Source: Pediococcus cellicola
Lineage (GTDB): Bacteria > Bacillota > Bacilli > Lactobacillales > Lactobacillaceae
NCBI RefSeq assembly: GCF_001438655.1
Contig: NZ_JQBR01000001.1
Span: forward strand, 1 to 64,000
DNA: 64,000 nt
Direction of reading: 5' to 3'
Positions 63,092 through 64,000 of the stretch are shown here, one piece after another. Every line of letters begins with the position of its first letter. Position 1 is the stretch's first letter. The notes under the pieces are model-generated. The model saw nothing but the letters and a program-made list of their open reading frames with translations. It was not told the origin of the DNA and made no database searches. The position numbers were made by a program, and so were the translations under genes.

Positions 63092-64000
63092 ATGAAAATT
63101 ATTGCTTATGGTATTCGCGATGATGAAAAACCATATTTAGATGAATGGGTCAAGGATAATAATGTCGAAGTTAAGGCTGTTGCTGATCTTTTAACTGAAG
63201 ATAACATTGACTTAGCTAAAGGTTATGATGGGGTTGTTGCATATCAACAAAAACCATATACTGATGGCATCTTTAAGAAGATGGATGAATTTGGAATCCA
63301 TGCATTCTCCTTACGAAATGTTGGGGTTGATAACGTTCCGGTTGATTCCGTTAAGAAATATAATATTAAAGTTTCGAACGTTCCTGCGTACTCACCAAGT
63401 GCAATTGCTGAATTATCTGTTACTGGTTTGATGGCTTTATTACGTCGAATTCCTAGATTTGAAAACAAAATGGCAAAAGGTGACTTCCGTTGGGCTCCAG
63501 ATATTGCTCAAGAACTCAACGAATTGACTGTTGGTGTTGTCGGTACTGGTCGTATTGGCCGAGCTGCGATGCAAATTTTCAAAGGCTTTGGCGCTAAAGT
63601 GATTGGCTATGATGTTTTTCGTAATCCTGAATTAGAAAAAGAAGGCATCTATGTAGATACTTTGGACGAAATTTATGCGCAATCTGATGTCATTACATTA
63701 CATGTACCAGCATTAAAGGATAACTATCACATGTTAAATGATGATGCCTTTGGTAAAATGAAGGACGGTGTTTACATCCTTAATTATGCGCGTGGCTCAC
63801 TTATTGACACAGATGCATTGATTCGTGCTTTAGATAGCGGCAAAGTTGCTGGTGCCGGCCTTGATACTTATGAAAATGAAGTAGGTATCTTTGATGTTGA
63901 TCATAAAGGTGAAAAGATCAATGATGATGTCTTCAACAATCTTTTTGCACGTGACAACGTTTTGATTACACCACATGCTGCTTTCTACACGACTAAAGCT
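63092..64000 (+). CDS. ldhD: D-lactate dehydrogenase, 5' part
   Basis: Reduces pyruvate to D-lactate, regenerating NAD+ in fermentation. The first 303 residues are in the window and the frame is open at the right edge. About 30 residues should be missing. The N-terminal MKIIAYGIRDDEKPYLDEW, SLRNVGVDN, the NAD loop VGVVGTGRIGRAAM, the Arg in NYARGSLID, the Glu in DTYENE and the His in ITPHAAFYT give the full catalytic set. ATG at 63092 follows AAGGAGG. The related hydroxyisocaproate dehydrogenases are less likely given the close match to lactobacillar D-LDH. Confidence 0.95.
   Translation, partial: MKIIAYGIRDDEKPYLDEWVKDNNVEVKAVADLLTEDNIDLAKGYDGVVAYQQKPYTDGIFKKMDEFGIHAFSLRNVGVDNVPVDSVKKYNIKVSNVPAYSPSAIAELSVTGLMALLRRIPRFENKMAKGDFRWAPDIAQELNELTVGVVGTGRIGRAAMQIFKGFGAKVIGYDVFRNPELEKEGIYVDTLDEIYAQSDVITLHVPALKDNYHMLNDDAFGKMKDGVYILNYARGSLIDTDALIRALDSGKVAGAGLDTYENEVGIFDVDHKGEKINDDVFNNLFARDNVLITPHAAFYTTKA

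Noticed and set aside
1-64000. CRISPR arrays, insertion sequences, prophage or integron-like elements
   Set aside because: No regularly spaced repeats, transposase, integrase or phage structural genes were seen on either strand.

Overview
The window is chromosomal DNA of a low-GC, Gram-positive lactic acid bacterium of the family Lactobacillaceae. The evidence is an LPQTxE sortase signal, strong GGAGG ribosome sites, TTG and GTG starts, RNase J2, ComEA/EB/EC, a mevalonate-type HMG-CoA synthase and a D-lactate dehydrogenase. The gene order recalls the Lactiplantibacillus/Pediococcus side of the family. I cannot fix the genus or species from sequence alone. No phage, insertion sequence or CRISPR array was seen.

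Layout. 1-2040: the 3' end of a mucin-binding, sortase-anchored adhesin, then a decayed MBG-repeat surface-protein gene. 2184-9207: ftsW, pyruvate carboxylase, ylbG, rsmD, coaD and a SepM-like PDZ-Lon protease. 9305-13852: late-competence genes comEA, comEB and comEC, then holA. 13910-23070: translation and protein quality control (rpsT, rpsO, RNase J2, a TPR protein, tuf, tig, clpX, yihA) and a MazG-like protein. 23097-31109: a 49-residue minus-strand gene, a glutamine-type ABC importer, uvrC, obgE and an OatA-type O-acetyltransferase. 31230-38962: a lipoprotein pair, rnz, an SDR, a LapA-like protein, recJ, apt and rarA.

39286-50896 is the accessory part. It holds an esterase plus isochorismatase-family pair behind a cre site, a lone glycosyltransferase, an FAD reductase-like protein, a MATE exporter behind a leader-peptide/terminator arrangement, a flavin reductase-like protein, an MhqD/MhqO-like pair behind a perfect cre site, tRNA-Ser(CGA), a lactonase-like metallohydrolase tail-to-tail with a TetR regulator, and an unrecognised protein. 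51025-64000 returns to conserved genes: an MFS exporter, mvaS, glycerate kinase, lexA with divergent ynzC, yneF, a heterodimeric ABC exporter, plsC, a TrmN6-like methyltransferase, a GIY-YIG protein and ldhD, which runs off the end.

The most interesting signal is at 43650-43762. An 8-codon open frame with its own ribosome site encodes MKTRPRDN. It contains an Arg-Pro-Arg (+X+) motif of the kind known to arrest macrolide-bound ribosomes. It overlaps the 5' arm of a hairpin followed by seven T, directly ahead of the MATE gene. This is the layout of a drug-responsive transcription attenuator. Other leads are candidate operators near the lactonase/TetR pair, carbon control of a quinone-detoxification pair, an 18-bp palindrome between divergent units at 32345, and a small gene at 23097.
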